Of a stretch of DNA of 54,418 bases, positions 26,930 to 35,654 are shown piece after piece. The DNA is taken from assembly GCA_945947155.1 (NCBI GenBank), contig CAMEXM010000004.1:1-54418 (forward strand). The letters run 5' to 3'. The notes beneath the pieces are model-generated. The model saw only the letters and a list, made by a program, of their open reading frames with translations, was not told where the DNA came from and made no database searches. Positions within the stretch are counted from its first letter, which is position 1; the number at the start of each line of letters is the position of its first letter. The translations under genes and the position numbers were made by a program. Source of the stretch: Polynucleobacter meluiroseus (GTDB taxonomy: Bacteria; Pseudomonadota; Gammaproteobacteria; Burkholderiales; Burkholderiaceae).

Positions 26930-27868
26930 ATGCCATCGGTACACCACACTCAAGTAGCACCATTTCAGCGCCCCCGCGTTTTAATCGTGGGGTGCGGCGA
27001 CATCGGTATGCGGGTACTGCAACAGCTCACTCGCTTTCAGGCTTATCGTGTATTTGCATTGACTTCGCAAAGCACCCGTTTTCCAGAAATCAGGGCCATG
27101 GGCGCGATTCCAATGCTGGGCAACTTAGACCAGATCGACACGCTTTGGCGCCTGCGTGGTTTAGCCCATACGGTGGTGCATTTAGCACCGCCACAACATA
27201 CCGGTGCAACCGACCTGCGCACCCAAAACCTATTACGGATTTTATCGCAAGGCGCAGTAACTGTCAGGCGACTGGTGTACGTCAGCACGACGGGGGTATA
27301 TGGCGACTGTGGTGGTGGCGATGCCATTGAAACCACCACGGCAAACCCGCAAAGTGAGCGGGCGAAACGGCGCTGGAATGCAGAATGGCAATTGCGCCAA
27401 TGGTCTCTGCTGCACCACGTCCGCCTCAGTATTTTGAGGGTGCCTGGAATTTATGATGCGAATCGATTGCCGACGGAGCGGATTAAAGCAGGTACACCCG
27501 CTTTGTTGCCAGAGCTAGACGCCTATTCCAATCACATTCAGGCCGACGATTTAGCGCGGATTGTTTGCGCCGCCGTTTATCACGGCAAGCCGCAGCGATT
27601 GGTAAATGCCTGCGATGGCGCGCAAACCAAAATGGGCGATTACTTTGATCAAGTTGCTGATGCATTTGGTTTGGAGCGTCCACCGCGTTTGCCGGCGGAT
27701 CAAGTGCAGCAGTTGGTGAGTCCGATGCTATGGTCTTTTATGCGTGAATCACGGCGCGTGGGCAATGACCGCTTGAACGAATTAAAAGTACAACTGCGCT
27801 ACGCTAGCACACAGGATTTTCTGAGCGAACTTACTTCCATGAATCCTTCAGGCCAACCGCGCGATTAA
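26930..27868 (+). CDS. NAD-dependent epimerase/dehydratase family protein
   Basis: The 312-residue protein has an N-terminal Rossmann fold, with the dinucleotide loop VLIVGCGDIGMRVL at residues 17-30, then STTGVYGDCGGG and RVPGIYDANRLP, typical of extended/atypical SDRs of the YeeZ type. The standard YxxxK catalytic pair is not obvious, so it may be an atypical, possibly non-catalytic NAD(P)-binder. AGAAGG precedes the ATG by 1-2 nt. The last 38 nt overlap the convergent glnS end. Substrate unknown. Confidence 0.82.
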   Translation: MPSVHHTQVAPFQRPRVLIVGCGDIGMRVLQQLTRFQAYRVFALTSQSTRFPEIRAMGAIPMLGNLDQIDTLWRLRGLAHTVVHLAPPQHTGATDLRTQNLLRILSQGAVTVRRLVYVSTTGVYGDCGGGDAIETTTANPQSERAKRRWNAEWQLRQWSLLHHVRLSILRVPGIYDANRLPTERIKAGTPALLPELDAYSNHIQADDLARIVCAAVYHGKPQRLVNACDGAQTKMGDYFDQVADAFGLERPPRLPADQVQQLVSPMLWSFMRESRRVGNDRLNELKVQLRYASTQDFLSELTSMNPSGQPRD

Positions 27869-29612
27869 AGATCGGTTTGCCAGGTTTGGAGTCAACTGCA
27901 TCCACCACAAAGTAGCCGTGGCGCTCAAACTGAAAGCGGGATTCTCCTAACGCATCGACCATCGAGGGCTCCAGGTAGGCAGTGATCACTTCTTTAGATT
28001 GAGGATTAAGGTGGTCTAAGAAATTCTTCTCACCACTATCGGGATGAGGGTCGGTGAAGAGGTGCTCATACAAGCGCACTTCCGCTGCCAGCGCATGTTG
28101 CGCACTGACCCAATGAATATTCCCTTTGACTTTGTAATTATCCGAGCCAGGCGTACCACTCTTGCTATCCGGAAAATAACGCGCATGCACTTGCTTCACT
28201 TCACCCTTGGCGTCCAGTTCAAAACCAGTGCATTCAATCACAAAACCATAACGTAAGCGCACCCGACTACCAGGCTGATCACCGATCGGTGGATAAAGCC
28301 GGAAAAAACCTTTGATAGGCTCGACCATGAAATCGTCTGCCTCAATCCAGAGTTCCCGCGTGAATGGAAATTCACGGCGCCCCCAATCAGGGTGATGCGG
28401 ATGGCGTGGCGCCGAGCAGATTTCGCTGGTGCCCGAATCCATATTTTCAATCACTAATTTGAGGGGCTTTAGAACCGCAATCGCGCGCGGTGCTTTTGCA
28501 TCCAAGTCATCCCGTAGTGCGCCTTCGAGCGTGCTCATATCAATCCAGCTATCGGCCTTGGCTACGCCAATGCGCTCGCAAAACAAACGAATGCTTTCTG
28601 GGGTGTAGCCACGGCGACGAATACCTACAATCGTAGGCATGCGTGGATCATCCCAGCCATCCACTTTCTTTTCTTCGACCAACTGCAAGAGTTTGCGCTT
28701 GCTAGTCAGGGTGTGCGTTAGATTAAGGCGGGCGAATTCATGCTGGTGAGGCAGAGGCTCTGTGAAGACGCCCAGCTCTTTGAGTGCATGCAGAATCCAG
28801 TCATACAGAGGGCGATTGTTTTCAAACTCCAGCGTGCAGATCGAGTGCGATACATTTTCAAGCGCATCCGAAATGCAGTGTGTGAAATCATACAAGGGGT
28901 AGATACACCATGTGTTGCCGGTACGGTGGTGCTCTACATGCCGAATCCGGTAAATCACCGGATCGCGCATCACGATATTGGGGTGGGCCATGTCAATCTT
29001 CAGGCGCAAAACATGAGTACCATCGGCAAACTTACCATCCCGCATATCACGGAAGAGCTGAAGATTTTCTGCGGGGCTGCGATCGCGAAATGGGCTTGCT
29101 GTGCCTTCTTGATTGAAGTTACCGCGATTGGCATGAATGGCATCCGCACTTTGGCTGTCGACATAGGCCTTGCCATTCTCGATCAAGAGTTCGGCAAACG
29201 CATATAAGCGATCAAAGTAATCGCTGGCGTGATACAGGTGCACTTCGCCTTGGGCTTTCCAATCGAAACCAAGCCACTGCACCGCATCCAAAATGCTATC
29301 TGCATACTCCACATCTTCTTTGGTGGGATTGGTGTCATCCAGGCGCATATTGCAGCGTGCACCGCCAGGCAAAAGGCTGTAGTCGGCGGCTAAACCAAAA
29401 TTGAGGCAGATGCTCTTGGCATGACCGATATGCAAGTAGCCATTGGGCTCCGGCGGAAAGCGCGTAATGATGGCAGGAACGGTTGCGCCAGCCCGATTGG
29501 TTCTGCCTTGATAGCGGCCGCTCGCTAAATCGGAATCGATGATCTGACGTAAAAAATTAGATGGCTCCACAACGGGAGCGGTAGATTTTGGAGGTTTGCT
29601 ATCAAGGGCCAT
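27831..29612 (-). CDS. glnS: Glutaminyl-tRNA synthetase
   Basis: Class I synthetase of 593 residues. PPEPNGYLHIGH near residue 60 holds the HIGH site, LTSKRKL is the KMSKS equivalent, and the C-terminal anticodon-binding beta barrels end in FNRAVGLKDSW. The ATG at 29612 is chosen over the one at 29639 because residues between them are unconserved and a TACAAT ends exactly 6 nt upstream of 29612. The 3' end overlaps the convergent epimerase by 38 nt; both C-termini look natural. Confidence 0.97.
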   Translation of the reverse strand: MALDSKPPKSTAPVVEPSNFLRQIIDSDLASGRYQGRTNRAGATVPAIITRFPPEPNGYLHIGHAKSICLNFGLAADYSLLPGGARCNMRLDDTNPTKEDVEYADSILDAVQWLGFDWKAQGEVHLYHASDYFDRLYAFAELLIENGKAYVDSQSADAIHANRGNFNQEGTASPFRDRSPAENLQLFRDMRDGKFADGTHVLRLKIDMAHPNIVMRDPVIYRIRHVEHHRTGNTWCIYPLYDFTHCISDALENVSHSICTLEFENNRPLYDWILHALKELGVFTEPLPHQHEFARLNLTHTLTSKRKLLQLVEEKKVDGWDDPRMPTIVGIRRRGYTPESIRLFCERIGVAKADSWIDMSTLEGALRDDLDAKAPRAIAVLKPLKLVIENMDSGTSEICSAPRHPHHPDWGRREFPFTRELWIEADDFMVEPIKGFFRLYPPIGDQPGSRVRLRYGFVIECTGFELDAKGEVKQVHARYFPDSKSGTPGSDNYKVKGNIHWVSAQHALAAEVRLYEHLFTDPHPDSGEKNFLDHLNPQSKEVITAYLEPSMVDALGESRFQFERHGYFVVDAVDSKPGKPIFNRAVGLKDSWK

Positions 29613-29618
29613 AGCAGT

Positions 29619-29624
29619 ATTGTA
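29619..29624 (-). promoter_or_regulatory. -10 element of glnS, predicted leaderless
   Basis: TACAAT on the minus strand ends 6 nt before the ATG at 29612. No ribosome site is present. It lies 26 nt beyond the tctA terminator. Confidence 0.5.
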
Positions 29625-29650
29625 GAGAAGAAAAGGCATGTACCCAGAAA

Positions 29651-29679
29651 GACAAAACCCGCAGGGTAAGTGCGGGTCT
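29651..29679 (-). terminator. Terminator of tctBA
   Basis: On the minus strand ACCCGCA (29677-29671) pairs with TGCGGGT (29663-29657) around a 7-nt loop, followed by TTTTGTC. It lies 29 nt past the tctA stop. Confidence 0.8.
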
Positions 29680-29705
29680 TGATCGAATTACAGAGCGGGG
29701 ATTTC

Positions 29706-31208
29706 TTACTCTTCGACAAATACCTCTTCGCGGCTCTTCTTAACAGCAGGAAGGGCCACAATCACTACCAGCAATGCGGCAGCAATCAGCAGCCCAAGTG
29801 AGAGCGGACGCGTTACAAAGGTGGTGAAATCACCGCGCGAAAGCAACAAAGCACGGCGGAAATTTTCTTCCATCATCGGCCCGAGCACAAACCCTAAAAG
29901 CAGTGGCGCGGGCTCGCAGCCAAGCTTAAAGAACAAGTAGCCAATAATGCCGAATGATGCTGTTATGTAAACGTCCATAATCGAGTTATTAACGGTATAC
30001 ACACCAATACAGCAGAACACTAAAATCGCTGGATACAGGTAGCGATACGGAATTTGCAATAACTTCACCCAAATACCAATCAGCGGTAAGTTCAGCAAAA
30101 TGAGCATCACATTACCGATCCACATCGATGCAATCAAACCCCAAAACAGGGTTGGATTGCTCGTCATCACCTGAGGACCAGGCTGAATGTTATGAATGGT
30201 CATTGCACCCACCATCAGCGCCATCACGGCATTGGGCGGAATGCCTAGGGTCAAGAGGGGGATGAAGGAGGTTTGTGCCGCCGCGTTATTAGCAGATTCT
30301 GGACCAGCAACGCCCTCAATCGCACCCTTGCCGAACTCGTGGCTGTACTTCGACGCTTTCTTTTCAACGGAGTAGGCACCAAAGGCTGCCAAAGCGGCGC
30401 CACCACCAGGCAAAATACCCAGAATCGAGCCAATCGTAGTACCGCGCAGAATCGCTGGAGTCATGCGCTTAATGTCAGTCCAGGTTGGAATCAAGGTGGT
30501 TACTTTGTTTAGGAACGACTCAGTGACCCCCTTCTTTTCCAAATTCATCATGATCTCGGCAAAACCAAAGACACCCATGGCAACGGAAACGAAACCAATG
30601 CCATCACTTAATTGAGGAACATCAAAGGTGTAACGCGCAACGCCAGAATTAACGTCGGTACCAATCAGCCCCATCAAGAGGCCCAAAATGATCATGCCGA
30701 TCGCCTTCAAGAGTGAGCCCGATGCCAACACAACTGCACCGATCAAACCCAATACCATCAAGGAAAAGTATTCTGCTGGACCGAATTTGAAAGCTACCTC
30801 TGCTAATGGCGCAGCAAATCCGGCCAAAATCAGTGTGGCTACGCAGCCTGCAAAGAATGAGCCCATACCAGCGGTAAAGAGCGCCACGCCACCACGACCG
30901 CGTCGCGCCATTTGGTAGCCATCAATTGCGGTAACGACAGAAGCAGTTTCGCCCGGGATGTTGAGCAGAATTGCCGTGGTTGAGCCGCCGTACTGTGAGC
31001 CGTAATAAATACCGGCAAGCATAATTAGGGCGGCAATCGGAGGCAATGCATAGGTTGCAGGCAGTAGCATCGCAATCGTTGCTACTGGCCCTAAACCTGG
31101 CAATACGCCAATCAAGGTGCCTAACGCGCAACCAATAAAGCAATACAACAGGTTTTGCAGCGTAAACGCAGTTTCAAAACCAAGTGACAGGTTAGCTAAT
31201 AATTCCAT
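29706..31208 (-). CDS. tctA: Tripartite tricarboxylate transporter large permease, TctA family
   Basis: The 500-residue, highly hydrophobic protein has the TctA signatures GCALGTLIGVLPGLGPVATIAMLLP (near residue 27), YGGSTTAILLNIPGE and, in the second half, LGILPGGGAALAAF and TLGIPPNAVMALMVGAM. These are two repeated halves with about 11-12 membrane spans. With TctB it forms the membrane part of a solute uptake system driven by an ion gradient. Substrates of the family are carboxylates; which one is not visible. tctB precedes it by 18 nt, but no tctC-type binding protein gene is adjacent. Confidence 0.93.
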   Translation of the reverse strand: MELLANLSLGFETAFTLQNLLYCFIGCALGTLIGVLPGLGPVATIAMLLPATYALPPIAALIMLAGIYYGSQYGGSTTAILLNIPGETASVVTAIDGYQMARRGRGGVALFTAGMGSFFAGCVATLILAGFAAPLAEVAFKFGPAEYFSLMVLGLIGAVVLASGSLLKAIGMIILGLLMGLIGTDVNSGVARYTFDVPQLSDGIGFVSVAMGVFGFAEIMMNLEKKGVTESFLNKVTTLIPTWTDIKRMTPAILRGTTIGSILGILPGGGAALAAFGAYSVEKKASKYSHEFGKGAIEGVAGPESANNAAAQTSFIPLLTLGIPPNAVMALMVGAMTIHNIQPGPQVMTSNPTLFWGLIASMWIGNVMLILLNLPLIGIWVKLLQIPYRYLYPAILVFCCIGVYTVNNSIMDVYITASFGIIGYLFFKLGCEPAPLLLGFVLGPMMEENFRRALLLSRGDFTTFVTRPLSLGLLIAAALLVVIVALPAVKKSREEVFVEE

Positions 31209-31226
31209 TTGATTTGTCTCGTCAAC

Positions 31227-31685
31227 TTAGTTCATGAAGAATGGAAAAAGCGGGAAAGAAAGCCCCAGCCCTTTTACAAACGCCAAATAGGTAAACCCAA
31301 CCAGGAAAAGCGCATTCAGCGCGGTGCCCTTCCAGCCAAAATCATGGCTGACTGAGGCGGAGACGAATACCAGTGCAAAAATCGCAAAAATAAATCCCAT
31401 GGTGGGTAACAAAATGCCATAGAGCACAACCGACCCGGTGATCCACAGCATGATTTTAAAATCCCACTTGGGCATTTTTTCTTCAATGGATTTTTTCGAG
31501 AGCGAATTGTATAAAACAATCAGCCCGATCACCGCCATTAAGACGCCTAGCCAGAATGGAAAATAGCCTGGACCCATTTTTGCAGCGGTACCCATTCGGT
31601 ACTGGGTTGCAATAACAGCAAAAAAGATACCAACAACAATAAACATGATGCCGGCACCAAAGTCCCTTTGGTTACGAATCTTCAA
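31227..31685 (-). CDS. tctB: Tripartite tricarboxylate transporter small membrane subunit, TctB family
   Basis: The 152-residue protein starts MKIRNQRDFGAGIMFIVVGI and has four hydrophobic spans, with the family motif YRMGTAAKMGPGYFP after the first. The start is placed at the TTG at 31685, because AAAGGAG lies 6 nt upstream and TctB proteins normally begin at this RNQRDF segment. A GTG at 31715 would add ten residues encoded across a palindrome. TctA follows. Confidence 0.9.
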   Translation of the reverse strand: MKIRNQRDFGAGIMFIVVGIFFAVIATQYRMGTAAKMGPGYFPFWLGVLMAVIGLIVLYNSLSKKSIEEKMPKWDFKIMLWITGSVVLYGILLPTMGFIFAIFALVFVSASVSHDFGWKGTALNALFLVGFTYLAFVKGLGLSFPLFPFFMN

Positions 31686-31691
31686 AGCACG

Positions 31692-31744
31692 CTCCTTTGG
31701 GCTATTAATAGCCACTTTAATTTTTCTAATGTTGTGCGATTGTA
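31692..31744 (-). promoter_or_regulatory. tctBA leader: -10, 14-bp palindrome and ribosome site
   Basis: On the minus strand: TACAAT at 31744-31739 (TTGTAT 18 nt upstream), then a perfect palindrome GGCTATTAATAGCC at 31713-31700, then AAAGGAG at 31698-31692. The palindrome is positioned as an operator or a structure next to the ribosome site. Confidence 0.5.
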
Positions 31745-31772
31745 AGGCACAGAATCGTACGCATACAAAGGG

Positions 31773-31802
31773 TTTACCCTAGTATTCGGTCAATGCCATA
31801 AT
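31773..31802 (+). promoter_or_regulatory. Promoter of alaS
   Basis: TTTACC (31773-31778) and CATAAT (31797-31802) are 18 nt apart. The -10 ends 7 nt before the ATG at 31810, so the leader would be zero or very short, although a GAGGA is also present. Confidence 0.5.
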
Positions 31803-31809
31803 TGAGGAT

Positions 31810-34443
31810 ATGAAAGTTACTGAAATTCGCCAAGCCTACCTCGATTTTTTTGCCGCCAAAGGGCATCAAATTGTGCCCTCGAGCGCCGTTGTTCCAGGAG
31901 ATGACCCTACATTATTGTTTACCAATGCAGGCATGAATCAGTTTAAGGACGTCTTTTTGGGGTTTGATAAGCGCCCATACCATCGCGCTACCTCTGCCCA
32001 AAAGTGCATTCGGGCTGGCGGCAAACACAATGACCTCGATAACGTGGGTTATACCGCCAGGCACCATACTTTTTTTGAAATGCTGGGTAATTTTTCATTT
32101 GGCGATTACTTTAAAAAAGATGCCATTGCATTTGCATGGGAATTACTCACAGCGGTTTTGAAGTTACCGAAAGAAAAGTTGCTAGTGACGGTGTATGCCG
32201 ATGATGACGAAGCATACGAAATTTGGAACAAGGTCATTGGCGTTCCAGCAGACCGCATTATTCGAATTGGTGACAACAAGGGAGGTCGCTACGCTTCCGA
32301 TAATTTTTGGATGATGGGCGATACCGGACCTTGCGGACCATGCACTGAGATTTTTTATGATCACGGCCCTGAAATACCAGGCGGCCCTCCTGGCAGTCCT
32401 GATGAGGATGGTGATCGCTACATCGAGATTTGGAATAACGTCTTTATGCAGTACAACCGCGATGAAGCCGGCATCATGCACCCATTACCTAAGCCCAGCG
32501 TGGATACCGGTATGGGCCTCGAGCGGATTGCCGCAGTGCTGCAGCATGTGCATTCCAATTATGAGATTGATTTGTTTGTGCACTTGTTGCACGCTGCCAA
32601 AACAGCAGTGGACAATGCTGGTGGCGGCAATTGCGATGCGACTAGTCCGTCCTTAAAGGTGATTGCAGATCACATTCGTGCCTGTAGCTTTGTGATCGTG
32701 GACGGTGTGATTCCAGGTAATGCTGGTCGGGGTTACGTGCTGCGCCGCATTGCGCGTAGAGCGATCCGCCATGGTTATAAATTGGGTGCACGCAAACCAT
32801 TTTTCTACCAGCTGGTTCCAGCCTTGGTGGCGCAGATGGGCGATGCCTACCCCGAGTTGCGCCTTGCCCAAGAAAAAGTGGCTGCGGTAATCCAGCAAGA
32901 AGAGGAGCGCTTTTTCCAAACGATTGCCAATGGCATGGAAATTCTAGAAAGTGCGTTGGCTGGTGGCAGCAAAACGCTGGATGGCGAAACTGCATTTCGC
33001 TTGCATGACACCTTTGGCTTTCCTCTCGATTTAACCGCGGATGTGTGCCGCGAACGGGATGTCATAGTGGATGCGGCTGGTTTTGAAGCAGCCATGCAAC
33101 AGCAGCGTGATCAGGCGCGTGCCGCAGGTAAATTCAAAGTGGCGCAAGGATTGGAATACAAGGGCACACCGACCCAGTTTCATGGCTACGATGGATTGCG
33201 TCATGAGAAAGCCACTGTATTAGCCTTGTACCTTGATGGCGCTGCCGTCCAATCGATTCAGGCGGGCGATGCTGCTGTTGTTGTTTTGGACAACACCCCT
33301 TTCTATGCCGAGTCCGGCGGCCAAGTCGGCGATCAAGGCGAGTTGCGCAATGATGCAGCCCGCTTTGAGGTTGCCGATACATTTAAAATTCAGGCGGATG
33401 TTTTTGGTCACCAAGGTGAATTACTCGAGGGTAAGTTGAGCATTGGTGATCACCTGGATGCGGCGGTAGATACGCAGCAGCGTTTTGACACCATGCGCAA
33501 CCACAGTGCGACCCACATCATGCACAAAGCCTTGCGCGAAGTGCTGGGCGATCATGTACAGCAAAAGGGTTCATTGGTGGATGCCAATAAAACCCGATTT
33601 GACTTTACCCATAACGCTCCCGTGACCCAAGAGCAGATTCGCCGCATTGAGGCGATTGTCAATGATGAGATTTTGCATAACCAAGCGACCTCTGCTCAGG
33701 TGATGGCCTTAGAAGATGCGCAAAAAACGGGCGCCATGATGCTCTTCGGCGAAAAGTACGGCGATTCAGTGCGCGTCTTAGAAATCGGCACATCGAAAGA
33801 ATTGTGTGGCGGCACCCATGTATCGCGCACGGGTGATATTGGCAGTCTAAAGATTACTTCGGAGAGCGGTGTCGCTGCCGGCATAAGACGGGTTGAGGCA
33901 GTAACCGGTCGCCATGCACTCCATTTTTTGCAAGCGCTAGAAGATCGGATCAATGCCACTGCCGCGGTTCTGAAAACTAATCCCCATGAGTTAACCCAGC
34001 GCGTAACGCAGTTGCAAGACAGCTTGCGTCAAGCAGAGCGTGAGTTGGAAAAACTCAATTCCAAATTGGCTGCGAGCCAAGGGGATGAGTTGGCAGCGCA
34101 AGCAATTGATGTGGGCGGTTTGATGGTCCTAGCGGCTCGGATCGATGGCGCTGATGCGCAGGTGCTGCGTGAAACCATGGATGCCCTTAAAGGCAAACTA
34201 AAAACGGCGGCGATTGTGCTCGCCTCAGTACAGGGCGATAAAGTCAGTTTGATTGCTGGCGTGACTGCAGATGCAACGGGACGTGTGAAAGCGGGTGACC
34301 TAGTTAATTTTGTTGCGCAACAAGTCGGCGGCAAAGGCGGTGGCAAGCCAGAGATGGCAATGGCTGGTGGTACCAATCCATCCGCTTTGCCTGCTGCATT
34401 GGCAGGAGTAAAAGAGTGGGTTATTCAGGCAAGTAAGTCGTAA
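31810..34443 (+). CDS. alaS: Alanyl-tRNA synthetase
   Basis: Class II synthetase of 877 residues. It has the catalytic core with [19 protein letters not shown] (motif 2 region), [17 protein letters not shown], an editing domain with zinc ligands HSATHIMH and CGGTH, and a C-terminal DHHA1 domain with [15 protein letters not shown]. All domains are present and the length is normal. tusA follows after 15 nt. Confidence 0.98.
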   Translation: MKVTEIRQAYLDFFAAKGHQIVPSSAVVPGDDPTLLFTNAGMNQFKDVFLGFDKRPYHRATSAQKCIRAGGKHNDLDNVGYTARHHTFFEMLGNFSFGDYFKKDAIAFAWELLTAVLKLPKEKLLVTVYADDDEAYEIWNKVIGVPADRIIRIGDNKGGRYASDNFWMMGDTGPCGPCTEIFYDHGPEIPGGPPGSPDEDGDRYIEIWNNVFMQYNRDEAGIMHPLPKPSVDTGMGLERIAAVLQHVHSNYEIDLFVHLLHAAKTAVDNAGGGNCDATSPSLKVIADHIRACSFVIVDGVIPGNAGRGYVLRRIARRAIRHGYKLGARKPFFYQLVPALVAQMGDAYPELRLAQEKVAAVIQQEEERFFQTIANGMEILESALAGGSKTLDGETAFRLHDTFGFPLDLTADVCRERDVIVDAAGFEAAMQQQRDQARAAGKFKVAQGLEYKGTPTQFHGYDGLRHEKATVLALYLDGAAVQSIQAGDAAVVVLDNTPFYAESGGQVGDQGELRNDAARFEVADTFKIQADVFGHQGELLEGKLSIGDHLDAAVDTQQRFDTMRNHSATHIMHKALREVLGDHVQQKGSLVDANKTRFDFTHNAPVTQEQIRRIEAIVNDEILHNQATSAQVMALEDAQKTGAMMLFGEKYGDSVRVLEIGTSKELCGGTHVSRTGDIGSLKITSESGVAAGIRRVEAVTGRHALHFLQALEDRINATAAVLKTNPHELTQRVTQLQDSLRQAERELEKLNSKLAASQGDELAAQAIDVGGLMVLAARIDGADAQVLRETMDALKGKLKTAAIVLASVQGDKVSLIAGVTADATGRVKAGDLVNFVAQQVGGKGGGKPEMAMAGGTNPSALPAALAGVKEWVIQASKS

Positions 34444-34458
34444 AAAGAGGAGTAGGAC

Positions 34459-34704
34459 ATGAGTGAAGTCATCATCCCCGAAGTCAATCGTGAAATTGAT
34501 GCGATTGGCATGAATTGCCCCCTACCTATTTTGCGCACTAAAAAAGCCTTAGCGGAGATGGAGTCAGGCCAGATTTTGATGGTGAAGGCAACCGATGCTG
34601 GTGCTGTTCATGATTTCCCGGTCTTTGCGAAACAGACCGGTAACGAACTGATTGCTACCGCAAGCGAAGGCGATACCTTGATTTTTTATCTCAAGCGCCG
34701 ATAA
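34459..34704 (+). CDS. tusA: TusA-type sulfur carrier protein
   Basis: The 81-residue protein has the CPxP motif MNCPLPILRTKKAL with the active cysteine at C20 and the expected beta-alpha fold; it relays persulfide sulfur, classically to tRNA 2-thiolation. GGAG lies about 9 nt before the ATG. It is 15 nt downstream of alaS and 4 nt from the convergent galU. Other TusA-like carriers serve sulfur oxidation or cofactor synthesis, so the exact path is open. Confidence 0.88.
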   Translation: MSEVIIPEVNREIDAIGMNCPLPILRTKKALAEMESGQILMVKATDAGAVHDFPVFAKQTGNELIATASEGDTLIFYLKRR

Positions 34705-34708
34705 GCAC

Positions 34709-35596
34709 TTACGTTAACGACCTACTTTTAAGGTAGGCAGCGAACTCGGAGCCCAGCTCGGGGTGGCGCAAGCCAAACTCAACCGAGGCTTTCATGTAGC
34801 CGAGTTTGCTACCGCAGTCATAACGCACGCCGTCATATTCGTAAGCAAACACCGGCTCTTCCTTTAGGAGAGTGGCAATTGCATCAGTCAACTGAATTTC
34901 GCCACCAGCACCGGGCTTAAGGTTTCGTATGTGGGCAAAGATGGAGGACGATAAAACGTAGCGTCCAACCACAGCTAAATTCGATGGCGCATCTTTGGGT
35001 TGTGGCTTTTCAACGATATTGGAGAGCCGATAAATGCCATTGGAAACTTCTGCTCCATCAACGATACCGTACGAACTACTTTTTGCAGGATCAATTTTTT
35101 CAACTGCAATCACAGAGCCTTGCTGTGCCTCATGCACCTTGAGCATTTGCTGTAATACGGGTGGCTGGCCATCCAATAAATCGTCGGCCAAAATGATGGC
35201 AAAGGGCTCGTCGCGCACCAGCTTTTCAGCGCAGAGGACTGCGTGACCCAAGCCCAAGGCTTCGGGTTGGCGAACATAAACGCAATCAACGTGACTGGGT
35301 TTAATGCTGCGCACAATTTCCAGTAAGGCATGCTTATTTTTTGCCTCAAGCTCAGCCTCTAGTTCATAGGCCTTATCAAAGTGATCTTCGATTGCGCGCT
35401 TACTACGACCGGTTACAAAAATCATTTCAGTAATGCCCGCCGCAATTGCCTCTTCCACCGCGTACTGAATTAAGGGCTTATCCACCACATTCAGCATTTC
35501 CTTTGGACTCGCTTTAGTTGCAGGCAAAAAGCGGGTGCCTAGGCCAGCAACGGGAAATACGGCTTTGCTAACTGGCTTAGAGAAAGAGGCGATCAT
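34709..35596 (-). CDS. galU: UTP-glucose-1-phosphate uridylyltransferase
   Basis: GalU makes UDP-glucose for envelope polysaccharides. The 295-residue protein begins [20 protein letters not shown]; the nucleotide loop [26 protein letters not shown] with the metal aspartate, and GEIQLTDAI are all in place. A TTG at 35611 would add five residues. It lies between tusA (convergent) and valS (same strand, 58 nt upstream). Confidence 0.95.
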   Translation of the reverse strand: MIASFSKPVSKAVFPVAGLGTRFLPATKASPKEMLNVVDKPLIQYAVEEAIAAGITEMIFVTGRSKRAIEDHFDKAYELEAELEAKNKHALLEIVRSIKPSHVDCVYVRQPEALGLGHAVLCAEKLVRDEPFAIILADDLLDGQPPVLQQMLKVHEAQQGSVIAVEKIDPAKSSSYGIVDGAEVSNGIYRLSNIVEKPQPKDAPSNLAVVGRYVLSSSIFAHIRNLKPGAGGEIQLTDAIATLLKEEPVFAYEYDGVRYDCGSKLGYMKASVEFGLRHPELGSEFAAYLKSRSLT

Positions 35597-35654
35597 TGCA
35601 AATCCAATCAAACAAAAAGAATGGGCTGATTCTAGCGGAGATCAAGTCTGCCAA

